64,000 bases of DNA from LMUY01 sp965199005 (GTDB lineage Bacteria; Pseudomonadota; Alphaproteobacteria; Acetobacterales; Acetobacteraceae), in the NCBI GenBank assembly GCA_965199005.1, contig CBDAQK010000006.1, forward strand, positions 1,612,001-1,676,000, given 5' to 3'. The notes beneath the pieces are model-generated. The model did no database searches. It was given only the letters and a program-made list of their open reading frames with translations, and was not told where the DNA came from. A program made the translations under genes and the position numbers. Of this stretch, positions 26,259 through 35,443 are shown in pieces. Each line of letters opens with the position of its first letter. Within the stretch, counting starts at the first letter, position 1.

Positions 26259-27254
26259 ATGTCCCTGCCAGAGACCATGAGTTTCATCGAGGTGGCGCAG
26301 CCTGGCGGCCCCGACGCCATGAAGCTCGCGACCGGCCCGTTGCCGCAGCTGCGGGAGGGCGAGGTGCTGATCCGCGTCGCCGCCGCGGGGGTCAACCGGC
26401 CGGATGTCGCGCAGCGTCAAGGCAGCTATCCGCCGCCCCCCGGCGCAAGTCCGCATTTGGGCTTGGAAGTCGCGGGAGACATCGTGGCGGTTGGCCCTGG
26501 CGTCTCCATGGCGGTCGGCGACAAGGTTTGCGGCCTGGCCAATGGCGGGGGCTATGCCGAGTATTGCGCCATCCCGGCCACGCAATGTTTGCCCTGGCCG
26601 AAGGGCTATGACGCCGTGCGCGCCGCCGCTCTGCCCGAGACGTTTTTTACCGTCTGGGCCAATATGTTCGACATCGGGCGGCTCACCTCCGGCGAGTCGG
26701 TGCTGATCCACGGCGGCACCAGCGGGATCGGCACGACGGCGATCCAATTGGCCAAGGCGTTCGGCGCGCGGGTCTATGCTACCGCTGGGTCCACCGAAAA
26801 ATGCGATGCGTGCGTCAAGCTCGGGGCCGATGCGGCGATCAATTACAAGGATGCCGATTTCGCCGACAGCATCGCCAAGTTCACCAACCGCGCCGGGGTG
26901 AACGTCGTGCTGGATATGGTCGGCGGCCCTTACGCGCAAAAGAACCTGCGCTGCCTGGCGATGGATGGCAGGCTGGTGCTGATCGCGTTTTTGGGCGGGC
27001 CAAAGGTCGAGCATTTCGACTTCACGACGGTCATGACGAAGCGGCTGACCATCACTGGCTCGACCATGCGGCCGCGGACGGCGGCGCAGAAGGCGGCGAT
27101 CGCGGCATCCTTGCTGTCAAAGGCATGGCCGAAGCTGGAGGCTGGCAGCGTCGCGCCCGTGATCAGCGCGGTGTTCCCGATGGCGGAGGTGGCGGCCGCC
27201 CACCGGCTGATGGAAACCAGCCAGCACATCGGCAAGATCATGCTCACGGTTTGA
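26259..27254 (+). CDS. NAD(P)H-quinone oxidoreductase (zinc-independent MDR/QOR family)
   Basis: 331 residues from ATG 26259, with GGAG seven bases upstream. The start MSFIEVAQPGGPDAMKLATG and the Rossmann motif HGGTSGIGTTAIQLAKAFG with the family's AGVNRPDVAQRQG and YPPPPGASPHLGLEVAG identify the PIG3/QOR branch of medium-chain reductases, which lack catalytic zinc. It should reduce quinones with NADPH. The alpha/beta hydrolase gene starts four bases after its stop. Confidence 0.9.
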   Translation: MSLPETMSFIEVAQPGGPDAMKLATGPLPQLREGEVLIRVAAAGVNRPDVAQRQGSYPPPPGASPHLGLEVAGDIVAVGPGVSMAVGDKVCGLANGGGYAEYCAIPATQCLPWPKGYDAVRAAALPETFFTVWANMFDIGRLTSGESVLIHGGTSGIGTTAIQLAKAFGARVYATAGSTEKCDACVKLGADAAINYKDADFADSIAKFTNRAGVNVVLDMVGGPYAQKNLRCLAMDGRLVLIAFLGGPKVEHFDFTTVMTKRLTITGSTMRPRTAAQKAAIAASLLSKAWPKLEAGSVAPVISAVFPMAEVAAAHRLMETSQHIGKIMLTV

Positions 27255-27257
27255 GCG

Positions 27258-28004
27258 GTGCGCCTCGCGTATCGCGATGCCGGGACGGGAAGCCCGGTGG
27301 TGGTGCTGCACGGGTTGTTTGGCTCTGCCCGCAATCTGGGTGGCGTGGCGCGCGCGCTGGCAGCGGCGCACCGGGTGATTTCGGTCGATCTGCGCAACCA
27401 CGGCGAAAGCCCCCATGCGCCGGGCATGGATTACGCAACCATGGCAGCGGACGTGACGGAAACGATGGACGCGCTCGGCATGCCGGAGGCGGCCGTGCTG
27501 GGGCATTCCATGGGCGGCAAGGTCGCCATGCGCCTGGCCTTGTCATCGCCTGGCCGCGTCACCCGGCTGGTGGTGGCTGACATCGCGCCCATCCGCTACG
27601 GATCGCATTTCGGCACCTTCGCGCGGGCGATGTTGGCGCTGCCCGCTGGGCTGCCGCGCTCGGCGGCGGATGCAGCGTTGGCACCCGACGTGCCGGACGC
27701 CGCGATCCGGTCCTTCCTGCTGCACAATTACCGCCCGGGCGAGGGCTGGCGGATCGGCCTGCAGGACATTGCGGAGTCCCTCCCGCGGATCGAAGCGTGG
27801 GAGGAGGAGACGGCCAGCTACGGCGGACCGGCGCTGTTCGTGACCGGCGCGCGATCGGACTACGTGCTGCCGGAGCACCGGCCGGCGATCCTGCGTCATT
27901 TCCCCGCCGCGCGCTTCGTGGCGATCAAGGACGCAGGACACTGGCTGCATGCCGAACAGCCGGCCGCCTTCAACGCCACGGTGTCGGCGTTTCTGCCGGC
28001 ATAG
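27258..28004 (+). CDS. Alpha/beta hydrolase (YbfF-like esterase)
   Basis: 248 residues from GTG 27258. The fold markers are the oxyanion segment VVLHGLFGSARN, DLRNHGES, the nucleophile elbow GHSMGG, and the catalytic His in GHWLHAEQP. This arrangement fits the YbfF family of acyl-CoA/carboxyl esterases. It is tightly linked to the preceding quinone oxidoreductase and ends 71 bp before the peptide-binding protein gene. The natural ester is unknown. Confidence 0.88.
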   Translation: MRLAYRDAGTGSPVVVLHGLFGSARNLGGVARALAAAHRVISVDLRNHGESPHAPGMDYATMAADVTETMDALGMPEAAVLGHSMGGKVAMRLALSSPGRVTRLVVADIAPIRYGSHFGTFARAMLALPAGLPRSAADAALAPDVPDAAIRSFLLHNYRPGEGWRIGLQDIAESLPRIEAWEEETASYGGPALFVTGARSDYVLPEHRPAILRHFPAARFVAIKDAGHWLHAEQPAAFNATVSAFLPA

Positions 28005-28075
28005 CATTCCACCGCTTGACGCCTGTCCTCATGCCATGTGCAGCTTCGTTGCACGGCATTTGCAAGGTCCTCGGA

Positions 28076-29632
28076 ATGAAAAGAAGCGCAATCCTCATCC
28101 TCACCGCCCTCGCATCGGTCGGAACCGCCGCAGCGGCGCCGTTCTCATGCCCGAAAAAGGGTGGCACCGTGGTCTTCGGGCAGGAAGCCAACGTCAACAG
28201 CCTGGACCAACAGGCCTCCAACACGATCTCCACCCGCAACGTCGCCATGAATATTTTCGAGGCCCTGCTGACCCGGAGCGAGGACAACCAGACGATCGGC
28301 GACCTGGCCGATAGCTGGACCGAATCCCCGGACAAGCTGACCTACACTTTCAAGCTGCGCACGGGCGTGCATTTCCATAACGGCAAACAAATGACCTCCG
28401 CCGACGTCGCCGCCTCATTCGACCGCTACAACAAAATCGGCATGGAGCGGTCCAACCTCGCCAACGTCGACCACTGGGACGCGCCGGACCCGGCCACCTT
28501 CGTCATCCACATGAAGCAGGCGCAGCCTACATTCATTGAGAGCATGTCGTCCTTCAGCGTGCCGATCGTGATCTTCCCAGCCGAGTTCAAGGACGACCCG
28601 GCACTGCGCCTGCACACCATCGGCACCGGCCCATGGATGCTGGATGAGTTCGTGCCCGGCGGCTTCGTGCGGCTGAAGCGGTTCGACGCTTACTCGCCCA
28701 ACACGCATTATGAGCAGCGGACCGGGTTCGGCGGCTACAAGGTCGCCTGCTTGGATACCGTGACGATCCGCATCGTGACGGAGCCCGGTGCGCGGGTCGC
28801 TGGGTTGCAAACCGGGGAGCTGCAAGCGGTCGAGGACGTGCCCTCGACCTCGATGGCCGATCTGAAGAAGAACGCCGCGATCACGCTGCTGCCGCTGGCG
28901 AATTGGTGGATCCAGATCGCCGTGCCCAACGTGCAGAAGCCACCGACGGATAATCTGTACTTCCGCCAGGCGGTGATGGCGGCGCTGAATATGGACGAGA
29001 TCATGGATGCCGCGACAGACGGCAACTACAAGCTGAACGTCGGGTTCCAATATCCCGGGCGCCCCGGCTACACCGATGTCGGGAAGGAAACCTACAACCA
29101 GCACGATCCGGCCAAGGCCAAGGCGCTGCTGGCCAAGGCGGGCTACAAGGGCGAGGCGGTCACGATCCTGACCAACAAGGATTACACCTCCATGTACAAC
29201 GCCGCCGTCGTGCAGGCGGAGCAGATGAAGGCGGTGGGAATCAATGCCGAGATCAAGGTGGTCGACTGGCCGACCTCGATCCAGATGTTCCTGCGCGGCG
29301 ATACGGGCTGGAACTACTTCCATACCGGCTGGGGCACGCAGCCGGCGCTGGGCGCGCTCTCGACCATGGCCTTCTTCGCCCCGCCGAACGCCACCTACCG
29401 CCCGGCGGCCGGCCAGGACGATCCGGATGTGGTGAAGCTGTGGAACGACATGAACAACTTGCCGACCGCAGAGGGGCGGCAGGATGCCTTCGTGAAACTC
29501 CAGGCGCTGACGCTGGACCGCGGCTATGCCCTGCCCTTCGGCAGCCTGACCAAGGTGCAGGCGGTTCGCGCCAACGTCAAAGGCTACGTGCCGTTCCGCA
29601 TTCCGCGTTTCTCCAACGTATGGGTCGAGTGA
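28076..29632 (+). CDS. Dipeptide/oligopeptide ABC substrate-binding protein
   Basis: 518 residues. The N-terminus is a signal peptide (MKRSAILILTALASVGTAAA, mature from about residue 22). The body is SBP family 5: GGTVVFGQEANVNSLDQQAS at the start, VHFHNGKQMTSADVAASFDR, TGPWMLDEFVPGG, and DNLYFRQAVMAALNMDEIMD. It binds peptides or a similar ligand in the periplasm. It is first of five genes in an uninterrupted operon with permeases and ATPases. The family also binds nickel, heme and opines, so the ligand is not certain. Confidence 0.92.
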   Translation: MKRSAILILTALASVGTAAAAPFSCPKKGGTVVFGQEANVNSLDQQASNTISTRNVAMNIFEALLTRSEDNQTIGDLADSWTESPDKLTYTFKLRTGVHFHNGKQMTSADVAASFDRYNKIGMERSNLANVDHWDAPDPATFVIHMKQAQPTFIESMSSFSVPIVIFPAEFKDDPALRLHTIGTGPWMLDEFVPGGFVRLKRFDAYSPNTHYEQRTGFGGYKVACLDTVTIRIVTEPGARVAGLQTGELQAVEDVPSTSMADLKKNAAITLLPLANWWIQIAVPNVQKPPTDNLYFRQAVMAALNMDEIMDAATDGNYKLNVGFQYPGRPGYTDVGKETYNQHDPAKAKALLAKAGYKGEAVTILTNKDYTSMYNAAVVQAEQMKAVGINAEIKVVDWPTSIQMFLRGDTGWNYFHTGWGTQPALGALSTMAFFAPPNATYRPAAGQDDPDVVKLWNDMNNLPTAEGRQDAFVKLQALTLDRGYALPFGSLTKVQAVRANVKGYVPFRIPRFSNVWVE

Positions 29633-29639
29633 TCGGGCC

Positions 29640-30587
29640 GTGATCGGCGTCGTCGTTGCCCGCGTGCTCGGTGCGGTCCCGACCCTGTTGCTGGTCAGCC
29701 TGATCACCTTCGCCATCCTGCATCTAATTCCTGGCGACCCGGCCGTCGTGATGGCCGGGTTGTCGGCCACGCCGCAGGATGTGGCGCAAATCCGCGCCGA
29801 TCTCGGCCTGGATCAGCCTTTATGGGGCCAGCTGCTGCATTGGTATAGCGGCCTGCTGCACGGCAATTTGGGCCGGTCGCTGCTGTTGGGCCAGGACGTG
29901 CTGCAGGCGATCTGGCAGCGCCTGCCGATCACGCTGGCGCTGTCACTTTATGGTCTGGCTCTGACCCTGCTGATCGGCGTGGCTGGCGGCGTGCTGGCGG
30001 CATTGCGGCAGAATACCATCGTGGATCAGGCCGCCATGGTGGCCGCGATGCTCGGCATCTCCATGCCCTCCTTCTTCATCGCGCCACTGATGGTGCTGGT
30101 GTTCGCCGTCCACCTGGGGTGGCTGCCCAGCGGCGGCTACGTGAACTTCACCGACAGCCCACTTGGCTGGCTGCGCGCGGCGACGCTACCCGCCGTGTCG
30201 CTGGCCCTGCTGCAGGTGGGGCTGCTGGCACGGATCACCCGCTCCACCATGCTGGAGGTGCTGCGTCAGGATTACGTGCGCACGGCCCGGGCGAAGGGGT
30301 TGTCCGGCTGGAGCGTGGTCGGCAAGCATGCCTTGGCCAACGCGCTGATCCCCATCACGACGGTCGTGGGTATCGCGATCAGCCTGCTGCTCTCAGGCTC
30401 GGTTGTGATCGAAACGATCTTCTCCGTGCCAGGCATCGGCCAGTTGCTGACGCAGGCGGTGCTCAACCGGGATTATCCGCTGGTCCAGGGTGGCTTGCTC
30501 GTGCTGACCACGGTGCTCGTCCTGGTGAACATCGCGGTCGACGTCGCGTATGCCGCAATGGACCCGAGGGTGCGGCTCGGTGGCTGA
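29640..30587 (+). CDS. Oligopeptide ABC permease, DppB type
   Basis: 315 residues from GTG 29640, seven bases after the binding-protein stop. Six membrane segments, with ILHLIPGDPAVVMAG at the start and the ATPase-coupling loop DYVRTARAKGLSGW near 225-240, typical of DppB/OppB. Its stop overlaps the start of the next permease gene. Confidence 0.92.
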   Translation: MIGVVVARVLGAVPTLLLVSLITFAILHLIPGDPAVVMAGLSATPQDVAQIRADLGLDQPLWGQLLHWYSGLLHGNLGRSLLLGQDVLQAIWQRLPITLALSLYGLALTLLIGVAGGVLAALRQNTIVDQAAMVAAMLGISMPSFFIAPLMVLVFAVHLGWLPSGGYVNFTDSPLGWLRAATLPAVSLALLQVGLLARITRSTMLEVLRQDYVRTARAKGLSGWSVVGKHALANALIPITTVVGIAISLLLSGSVVIETIFSVPGIGQLLTQAVLNRDYPLVQGGLLVLTTVLVLVNIAVDVAYAAMDPRVRLGG

Positions 30588-31449
30588 CGACGATTTCGAC
30601 GCGCCCTCCCGCCCGTGGCGCGACACGCTGGTGCGGCTGATGCACCACAAATTGTTCGTCATGGGATTGGTGCTGTTCGGTGTCGTCGTGCTCGCCGGGT
30701 TGACGGCGCCGTGGGCGGCGGGGGTCGATCCGTCCAAGATCGCGATGCGGTCGCGCTTCCATCCGCCGTCCCTCGACTTCCCCTTCGGCACCGACAATCT
30801 CGGCCGTTCGCTGTGGTCGCGCACGCTATGGGGCGCGCAGCTATCCATGATCATCGGCGTGTCCGTGGTGGCGTTGAATGCGGTGTTCGGCACGATCATT
30901 GGGGCGCTGGCAGGCTACGTCCGGCTGCTGGACAAGCTCATCATGGGCTTCAATGACGCGATGATGGCCTTCCCGGCCGTCCTGCTGGCGATCGGCATCA
31001 CCGCCGCGCTTGGCTCTTCCGTGCTCAACGTCATCATCGCCCTGTCCATCGTCTACGTCCCTCGGACCGCCCGCATCGTGCGCGCCAGCGTGCTGGTGCT
31101 GCGGGAGATGGAGTATGTGCAGGCTGCCGTCGCCGCTGGGGCCGGGCATTGGCGCATCCTGTCGCGCCACATCATGCCGAACGCCCTCGCCCCGCTCATC
31201 GTGCAGCTTTCCTTCCTGTTCGCCTACGCCGTGCTGACCGAGGCGACGCTCTCCTTCCTTGGCCTGGGTGCCGTGCCGCCGACGCCCACCTGGGGCAACA
31301 TCATGGCGGATGGGCGGCAGTACCTGACGGACGCGCCCTGGATCATCACCATTCCCGGCGTGGCCCTGATGCTGACGGTGCTGGGGCTGAACCTGCTCGG
31401 CGACGGGCTGCGCGACGTGTTGGACCCAAGGTTGCGCATCCAGCCATGA
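30580..31449 (+). CDS. Oligopeptide ABC permease, DppC type
   Basis: 289 residues from GTG 30580, which overlaps the dppB stop by eight bases; an in-frame ATG at 30550 would reach further into dppB. The N-terminal cytoplasmic helix is followed by HPPSLDFPFGTDNLGRSLWS and the coupling loop EYVQAAVAAGAGHW. Six membrane segments. It pairs with DppB. Confidence 0.92.
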   Translation: MADDDFDAPSRPWRDTLVRLMHHKLFVMGLVLFGVVVLAGLTAPWAAGVDPSKIAMRSRFHPPSLDFPFGTDNLGRSLWSRTLWGAQLSMIIGVSVVALNAVFGTIIGALAGYVRLLDKLIMGFNDAMMAFPAVLLAIGITAALGSSVLNVIIALSIVYVPRTARIVRASVLVLREMEYVQAAVAAGAGHWRILSRHIMPNALAPLIVQLSFLFAYAVLTEATLSFLGLGAVPPTPTWGNIMADGRQYLTDAPWIITIPGVALMLTVLGLNLLGDGLRDVLDPRLRIQP

Positions 31450-32417
31450 GCCTGCTTTCCGTCCAGGGCCTCACCGTCGCCTTCGCGACCGGGCGGGGAC
31501 CCGTCAACGCGATCGAGTCGGTCGACCTCGCCATCGCGCCCGGCGAAATCCTGGGCATCGTCGGCGAAAGCGGCAGCGGCAAGAGCGTCACTGCCCTCGC
31601 CATCATGGGGCTGCTGCCCAGCCCACCCGCCCGCATCGTAGCCGGGCGCATCGTGTTCGAGGGAATCGATCTGCTCACCCGGTCCGAGCGGCAGATGCGC
31701 CGCCTGCGCGGCCCCGGGATCGGCATGGTTTTCCAGGAACCGATGTCCTCGCTCAACCCGGTCTTCTCGATCGGCGACCAAATTAGCGAGACGTTGCGCG
31801 CGCACGAACGGGTGGGGCCGGCGGCGCGCCGGGCGCGGGCGATCGCTTTGCTGGACCGGGTCGGTATTCCCTCCGCCGCCCGGCGGCTGGACGACTATCC
31901 ACACCAGATGAGCGGCGGCCAGCGGCAGCGGGTGATGATCGCCATCGCGCTGGCCTGCAACCCGAAGCTGCTGATCGCAGACGAGCCAACCACGGCACTG
32001 GACGTGACGATCCAGGCGCAAATCCTGGACCTGCTACTGGAATTGCGGGCGGAGCGTGGCATGGGGGTGATGTTGATCACCCACAACATGGGCGTGGTGG
32101 CGGAGACGGCCGACCGCGTGCTGGTGATGTATTCCGGCCGCGTGGTCGAGCAATCGCCGGCCGCCATCCTGTTCGACCGCCCGGCGCACCCCTACACGCG
32201 CGGCCTGCTCGCCTGCGTTCCCTCGCTGGAGGCCGATCTGCTCCGTTTGCAGGCCATTCCCGGATCGCTGCCCGACCCGGCGCGCCGCCCGCATGGGTGC
32301 CGGTTTGCCCCGCGCTGCACCCTGCACCTCCCGGCCTGCGACATCGCCATGCCGCCGCTTTCGCCAGTGACGACGGGGCACGATGCCGCCTGCATCCGGG
32401 CGGGCGAGGCAGCGTGA
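31446..32417 (+). CDS. Oligopeptide ABC ATPase, DppD type
   Basis: 323 residues from ATG 31446, overlapping the DppC stop. Walker A is GESGSGKS, the signature MSGGQRQRVMIAIAL, Walker B LLIADEPTTALDVT. The C-terminus has the oligopeptide-transporter cap with a four-cysteine cluster (GCRFAPRCTLHLPAC), which in related ATPases binds an iron-sulphur cluster. Confidence 0.93.
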   Translation: MSLLSVQGLTVAFATGRGPVNAIESVDLAIAPGEILGIVGESGSGKSVTALAIMGLLPSPPARIVAGRIVFEGIDLLTRSERQMRRLRGPGIGMVFQEPMSSLNPVFSIGDQISETLRAHERVGPAARRARAIALLDRVGIPSAARRLDDYPHQMSGGQRQRVMIAIALACNPKLLIADEPTTALDVTIQAQILDLLLELRAERGMGVMLITHNMGVVAETADRVLVMYSGRVVEQSPAAILFDRPAHPYTRGLLACVPSLEADLLRLQAIPGSLPDPARRPHGCRFAPRCTLHLPACDIAMPPLSPVTTGHDAACIRAGEAA

Positions 32418-33394
32418 CGCCGCTGGTGGAGGCGCGGATGCTGTCGCGCCACTATGCGGTGCGCACGGGGGGCGTGTTCCGCCGTCAGGTCACAGCCCTG
32501 CGTGCGGTGGACGAGGTAAACCTCAGCATCGCGCCGGGCGAAACCCTCGGCCTCGTCGGCGAGTCCGGCTGCGGCAAATCCACCCTGGGCCGCATGCTGG
32601 TGAAGCTGAACCCGCCCTCCTCCGGCGATTTGCTGTTCAACGGCCAGGCGGTCACGTCGGTCCGCGGCGGTGATCTGCTCCGCCTTCGCCGGTCGATGCA
32701 GATCGTGTTCCAGGACCCGTTCGGCTCGCTGAACCCGCGCATGAGCGTGGAGAGCATCGTCATAGAGCCGTTGCTGATCCACGGCGCCCGCGCCGACGCT
32801 GCAACCCGGGCGAAGGTGGCGGCGATGCTGGAACAGGTCGGCCTCCCTGCCCGCGCCGCCCGCCGCTTCCCGCACGAATTCAGCGGCGGGCAACGGCAGC
32901 GCGTCGGCATTGCACGCGCCCTGATCCTGCGCCCCCGCTTCCTGGTGTTGGACGAGCCGGTTTCGGCGCTCGATGTGTCGGTGCAGGCTGCGATCGTCAA
33001 TCTGCTGCAGGATTTGCAGGCGGAGATGGGCCTCACCTACCTGTTCATCGCCCACGACCTGGCTGTTGTGAAACACATCTCCGACCGGGTCGCGGTCATG
33101 TATCTAGGCCGCGTTGTGGAGGTGGCGGATAAACGGGCGATCTACGCCAATGCGCTCCACCCCTACACGGAGGCCCTCATCGCCGCCGCGCCAGCGGTGC
33201 GCCCGGGCCGGGTGCGGCCACCCCGTGCGCAAGGCGACGTTCCATCCGCCCTTGCAATGCCATCCGGCTGCCGATTCCACCCACGCTGCCGCCATGCCAT
33301 GGATATTTGCCGGTCGGTGGAACCACGGCTCACCGAGCCGCAGCCCGGCCATTTCGTCGCCTGCCATTTGACTGGAACGCCCGGCCCTTTGTGA
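32414..33394 (+). CDS. Oligopeptide ABC ATPase, DppF type
   Basis: 326 residues from GTG 32414 overlapping the DppD stop (GTGA). Walker A is GESGCGKST, the signature FSGGQRQRVGIARAL, Walker B FLVLDEPVSALDVS. The C-terminal cap again carries the cysteine group (GCRFHPRCRHAMDIC). Last gene of the operon starting at 28076; a hairpin follows its stop. Confidence 0.93.
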   Translation: MTPLVEARMLSRHYAVRTGGVFRRQVTALRAVDEVNLSIAPGETLGLVGESGCGKSTLGRMLVKLNPPSSGDLLFNGQAVTSVRGGDLLRLRRSMQIVFQDPFGSLNPRMSVESIVIEPLLIHGARADAATRAKVAAMLEQVGLPARAARRFPHEFSGGQRQRVGIARALILRPRFLVLDEPVSALDVSVQAAIVNLLQDLQAEMGLTYLFIAHDLAVVKHISDRVAVMYLGRVVEVADKRAIYANALHPYTEALIAAAPAVRPGRVRPPRAQGDVPSALAMPSGCRFHPRCRHAMDICRSVEPRLTEPQPGHFVACHLTGTPGPL

Positions 33395-33400
33395 CCGGGC

Positions 33401-33441
33401 GAGATGGAGAGGTTGGCAGAGACTGCCGATCTCCCCATCTC
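33401..33441 (+). terminator. Hairpin after the dpp operon
   Basis: GAGATGG pairs with CCATCTC, with an inner GGCAG/CTGCC pair closing a three-base loop. It begins seven bases after the dppF stop. Only a short TT tract follows, so it may end or stabilise the transcript. A terminator is the simplest reading. Confidence 0.55.
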
Positions 33442-33460
33442 ATTGACCTTTACGGCTCCG

Positions 33461-33526
33461 GTGGGCTGAAGCTCATCCTATGGCCTATTACCGTTGTGTT
33501 CCGACGTAGGGCTGGCTTCAGCCCAC
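33461..33526. repeat. Inverted pair of REP-like elements
   Basis: GTGGGCTGAAGC (33461-33472) has a perfect inverted partner GCTTCAGCCCAC (33515-33526), 42 bp apart. Each copy is part of a longer similar unit: GGTGGGCTGAAGC, four variable bases, then CCTA, read in opposite directions. Two head-to-head units of this kind between convergent genes resemble a REP/BIME-type extragenic element. Its genome copy number cannot be seen from one window. Confidence 0.5.
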
Positions 33527-33556
33527 CTGTGCCCGTCGAATTCAACGCTGGTCGGA

Positions 33557-34933
33557 TTAGATCTTAGGCGTGGTCACAGGCGGGGTGGTCGTCGCAGAGG
33601 TCATCGTGCCGGGGATCTGCTCGACTTCCACTTCTTCCTTGCGCACGGTATCGCGGACAGTCTCGACGCGATCCGTTGCCTCCTTGCGCAAACCCACCTC
33701 TTCCACCACGCGGGCGGTCTTGGATACCACTGCCTCTTCGGCGGTTTCGGTCATCTCGATGACCTTTTCGCTGAAGCTCGCATCCACCACCGGCCTGCCG
33801 TCGGTGACCGGGTGACGTTCGAGGATAACCTTCTCGCTGTGCAAAGACACGCTCTCTTCAACCGGAGTCTCGACGACATAGCGACGGATCCGGGTGCCCC
33901 CGCGGTTGATCAGACGCTTGCCGACCGCCAGGCTTTCTTCCGCGAGTTGGATCGTTCCAGCATCCTCGGCAAGGGCCGACGTGCCGGACAAAGAGGCTGC
34001 TGTGGCGCCAGTGCCGATGCCTAGCCCAGTGCCGGCTGTAAGGCCCGTTTGAACGCCGGCCGTGCTCCCCATCGCGGCGCTGCTGCTGGTGGTGCTCAGA
34101 CCGTAGCTTGTCGCGCGGTCGTCTATGTCGATCGGATGATGGCTCTCGAGGATTTCCATCACTTTCGAGACATGTGAATCCGGCGCCTTCACCGTTACAA
34201 CCGTCGAGCCTTCGGACACGCTGCGATCGTAGACCGCCGTGTCATATTCCGGCTCACCGCCGAAGAGGCTGGCCCAGAAACCGGGTTCCCGGGCAGGCTT
34301 GGCCGTCGTGGTCTGGAGGGTATCGGTCGAGCTGTTCAGGCTGATAGCGCTATCGGGAACCCCGGCCTGCCGCAAATCATTGGCGGCGAGTTCGGCATGT
34401 GCTGGCGTGTCGTAAACAGCGACGATTGTTTCTTGATCCATGGGCGAAGTCCTATTTGCTAAAGACAGCGCCGCGTTGAAGGCGCCTGCGCTAGGAACCG
34501 AACTGACCCCCTCCGGTTCCACCGGTTCTCTGGTCACGACGACGTGTTGTTCTCGCAGCGTCACGGTCTCGACGTGGTTCGTGGTGGTTCGCGCACGCTG
34601 GATGTGCACCTCTTCCCGCAGAAAGAGCCGCCGCGTGACGACGACTTCTTCCTCGACAACGGGCATGATGGTCACGTCGCCTTCCTGCCGGATGGCGGGC
34701 ATGGCATCGACATAGCGTCCAACTGCCACGTGGCTGATGACTACCTTTTCGTGCGTGAGTGGCTCGTCGACCAGCACATCGCGGGTGTGTGTCTTGATGG
34801 CGGCCCGTACCCGCTGCTCGGGCAACCGCCGTTTGGTGACCAAAACGTCTTCAGCATGGAGGTTGAGCGTCAGTCGTTCGGCCGAGGCGAACTCGGCGGG
34901 CTCAACGCCAAAATCTGGCCGGGTCATCGCCAA
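33557..34933 (-). CDS. YsnF/AvaK (DUF2382) stress protein with two DUF2382 domains
   Basis: 458 residues. The N-terminal part (about 20-140) and the C-terminal part (about 320-440) both have the DUF2382 pattern of acidic and basic stretches (KVVISHVAVGRYVDAMPAIR; EESVSLHSEKVILERHPVTD). In between, from the internal methionine at about 164, is a second protein-like start (MDQETIVAVYDTPAHAELAA) with a YflT-like general-stress segment, then a low-complexity Gly/Thr/Ala linker. Family members are linked to stress and biofilm states; the molecular function is unknown. The internal methionine suggests fusion of two once-separate genes or a second translation start at 34444. Confidence 0.82.
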   Translation of the reverse strand: MAMTRPDFGVEPAEFASAERLTLNLHAEDVLVTKRRLPEQRVRAAIKTHTRDVLVDEPLTHEKVVISHVAVGRYVDAMPAIRQEGDVTIMPVVEEEVVVTRRLFLREEVHIQRARTTTNHVETVTLREQHVVVTREPVEPEGVSSVPSAGAFNAALSLANRTSPMDQETIVAVYDTPAHAELAANDLRQAGVPDSAISLNSSTDTLQTTTAKPAREPGFWASLFGGEPEYDTAVYDRSVSEGSTVVTVKAPDSHVSKVMEILESHHPIDIDDRATSYGLSTTSSSAAMGSTAGVQTGLTAGTGLGIGTGATAASLSGTSALAEDAGTIQLAEESLAVGKRLINRGGTRIRRYVVETPVEESVSLHSEKVILERHPVTDGRPVVDASFSEKVIEMTETAEEAVVSKTARVVEEVGLRKEATDRVETVRDTVRKEEVEVEQIPGTMTSATTTPPVTTPKI

Positions 34934-35096
34934 CCCTCTGCGACACTAGAGACAGGCGCCGCAGTTCTGTCTCGGACCATCATGGCATCCCTCTGGGATC
35001 GCGGGCTGAGTGGACGCCTTCAAGTCAGGCCTCCCTCATCGGCGGCATGACGCAGCCGAACCCCGCTCGGTTCCCCAGCGGGAAGGAACAGCCGCC

Positions 35097-35315
35097 TTAA
35101 GTGATCCGCGCCAATGCCTGCTTCACGGCCGCTTCCACTTCCCTGACGAGGGAGAGCGCCTGACCAGGCGTCATCTCGGTAAACATGCTGGTTTGCTGGC
35201 CTTCACTCGCAAAATCGCGGCTCAACCGAAGGAAGACCGCGCCAGGTGCGGCACGGACACCAACAAGATTCGCTTCGACCTGCGCCAGATATCCCGACCC
35301 GAGTGCACTTCTCAT
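35097..35315 (-). CDS. Small hypothetical protein
   Basis: 72 residues from ATG 35313-35315, preceded by GGGAG at a good distance. A hydrophobic/acidic sequence with an alpha-helical C-terminus (GQALSLVREVEAAVKQALAR). No family is recognised. It lies alone between the DUF2382 gene and peroxiredoxin, all on the minus strand. It may be real because of the ribosome site and clean start, but is short. Confidence 0.45.
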   Translation of the reverse strand: MRSALGSGYLAQVEANLVGVRAAPGAVFLRLSRDFASEGQQTSMFTEMTPGQALSLVREVEAAVKQALARIT

Positions 35316-35443
35316 CCCAATGCTCCCCTCACGCTACCGTGAGTGAACATAAGCACTAACCTATGACAGTTAAAAGTCCGTAGATGGCCGCCAGGATTCG
35401 AGCCAGTTCGCTCCCCGCAATCTCTTCCGCGCTCCGTCAGGGA

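Noticed and set aside
28415..29770. A 451-codon minus-strand frame opposite the peptide-binding protein
   Set aside because: It is antisense to a clear SBP family 5 gene and low-complexity in sequence.
35341..35443. A tRNA-like GATTCGAG stretch upstream of peroxiredoxin's 3' end
   Set aside because: The T-loop-like bases near 35395 are not flanked by stems that fold to a cloverleaf.
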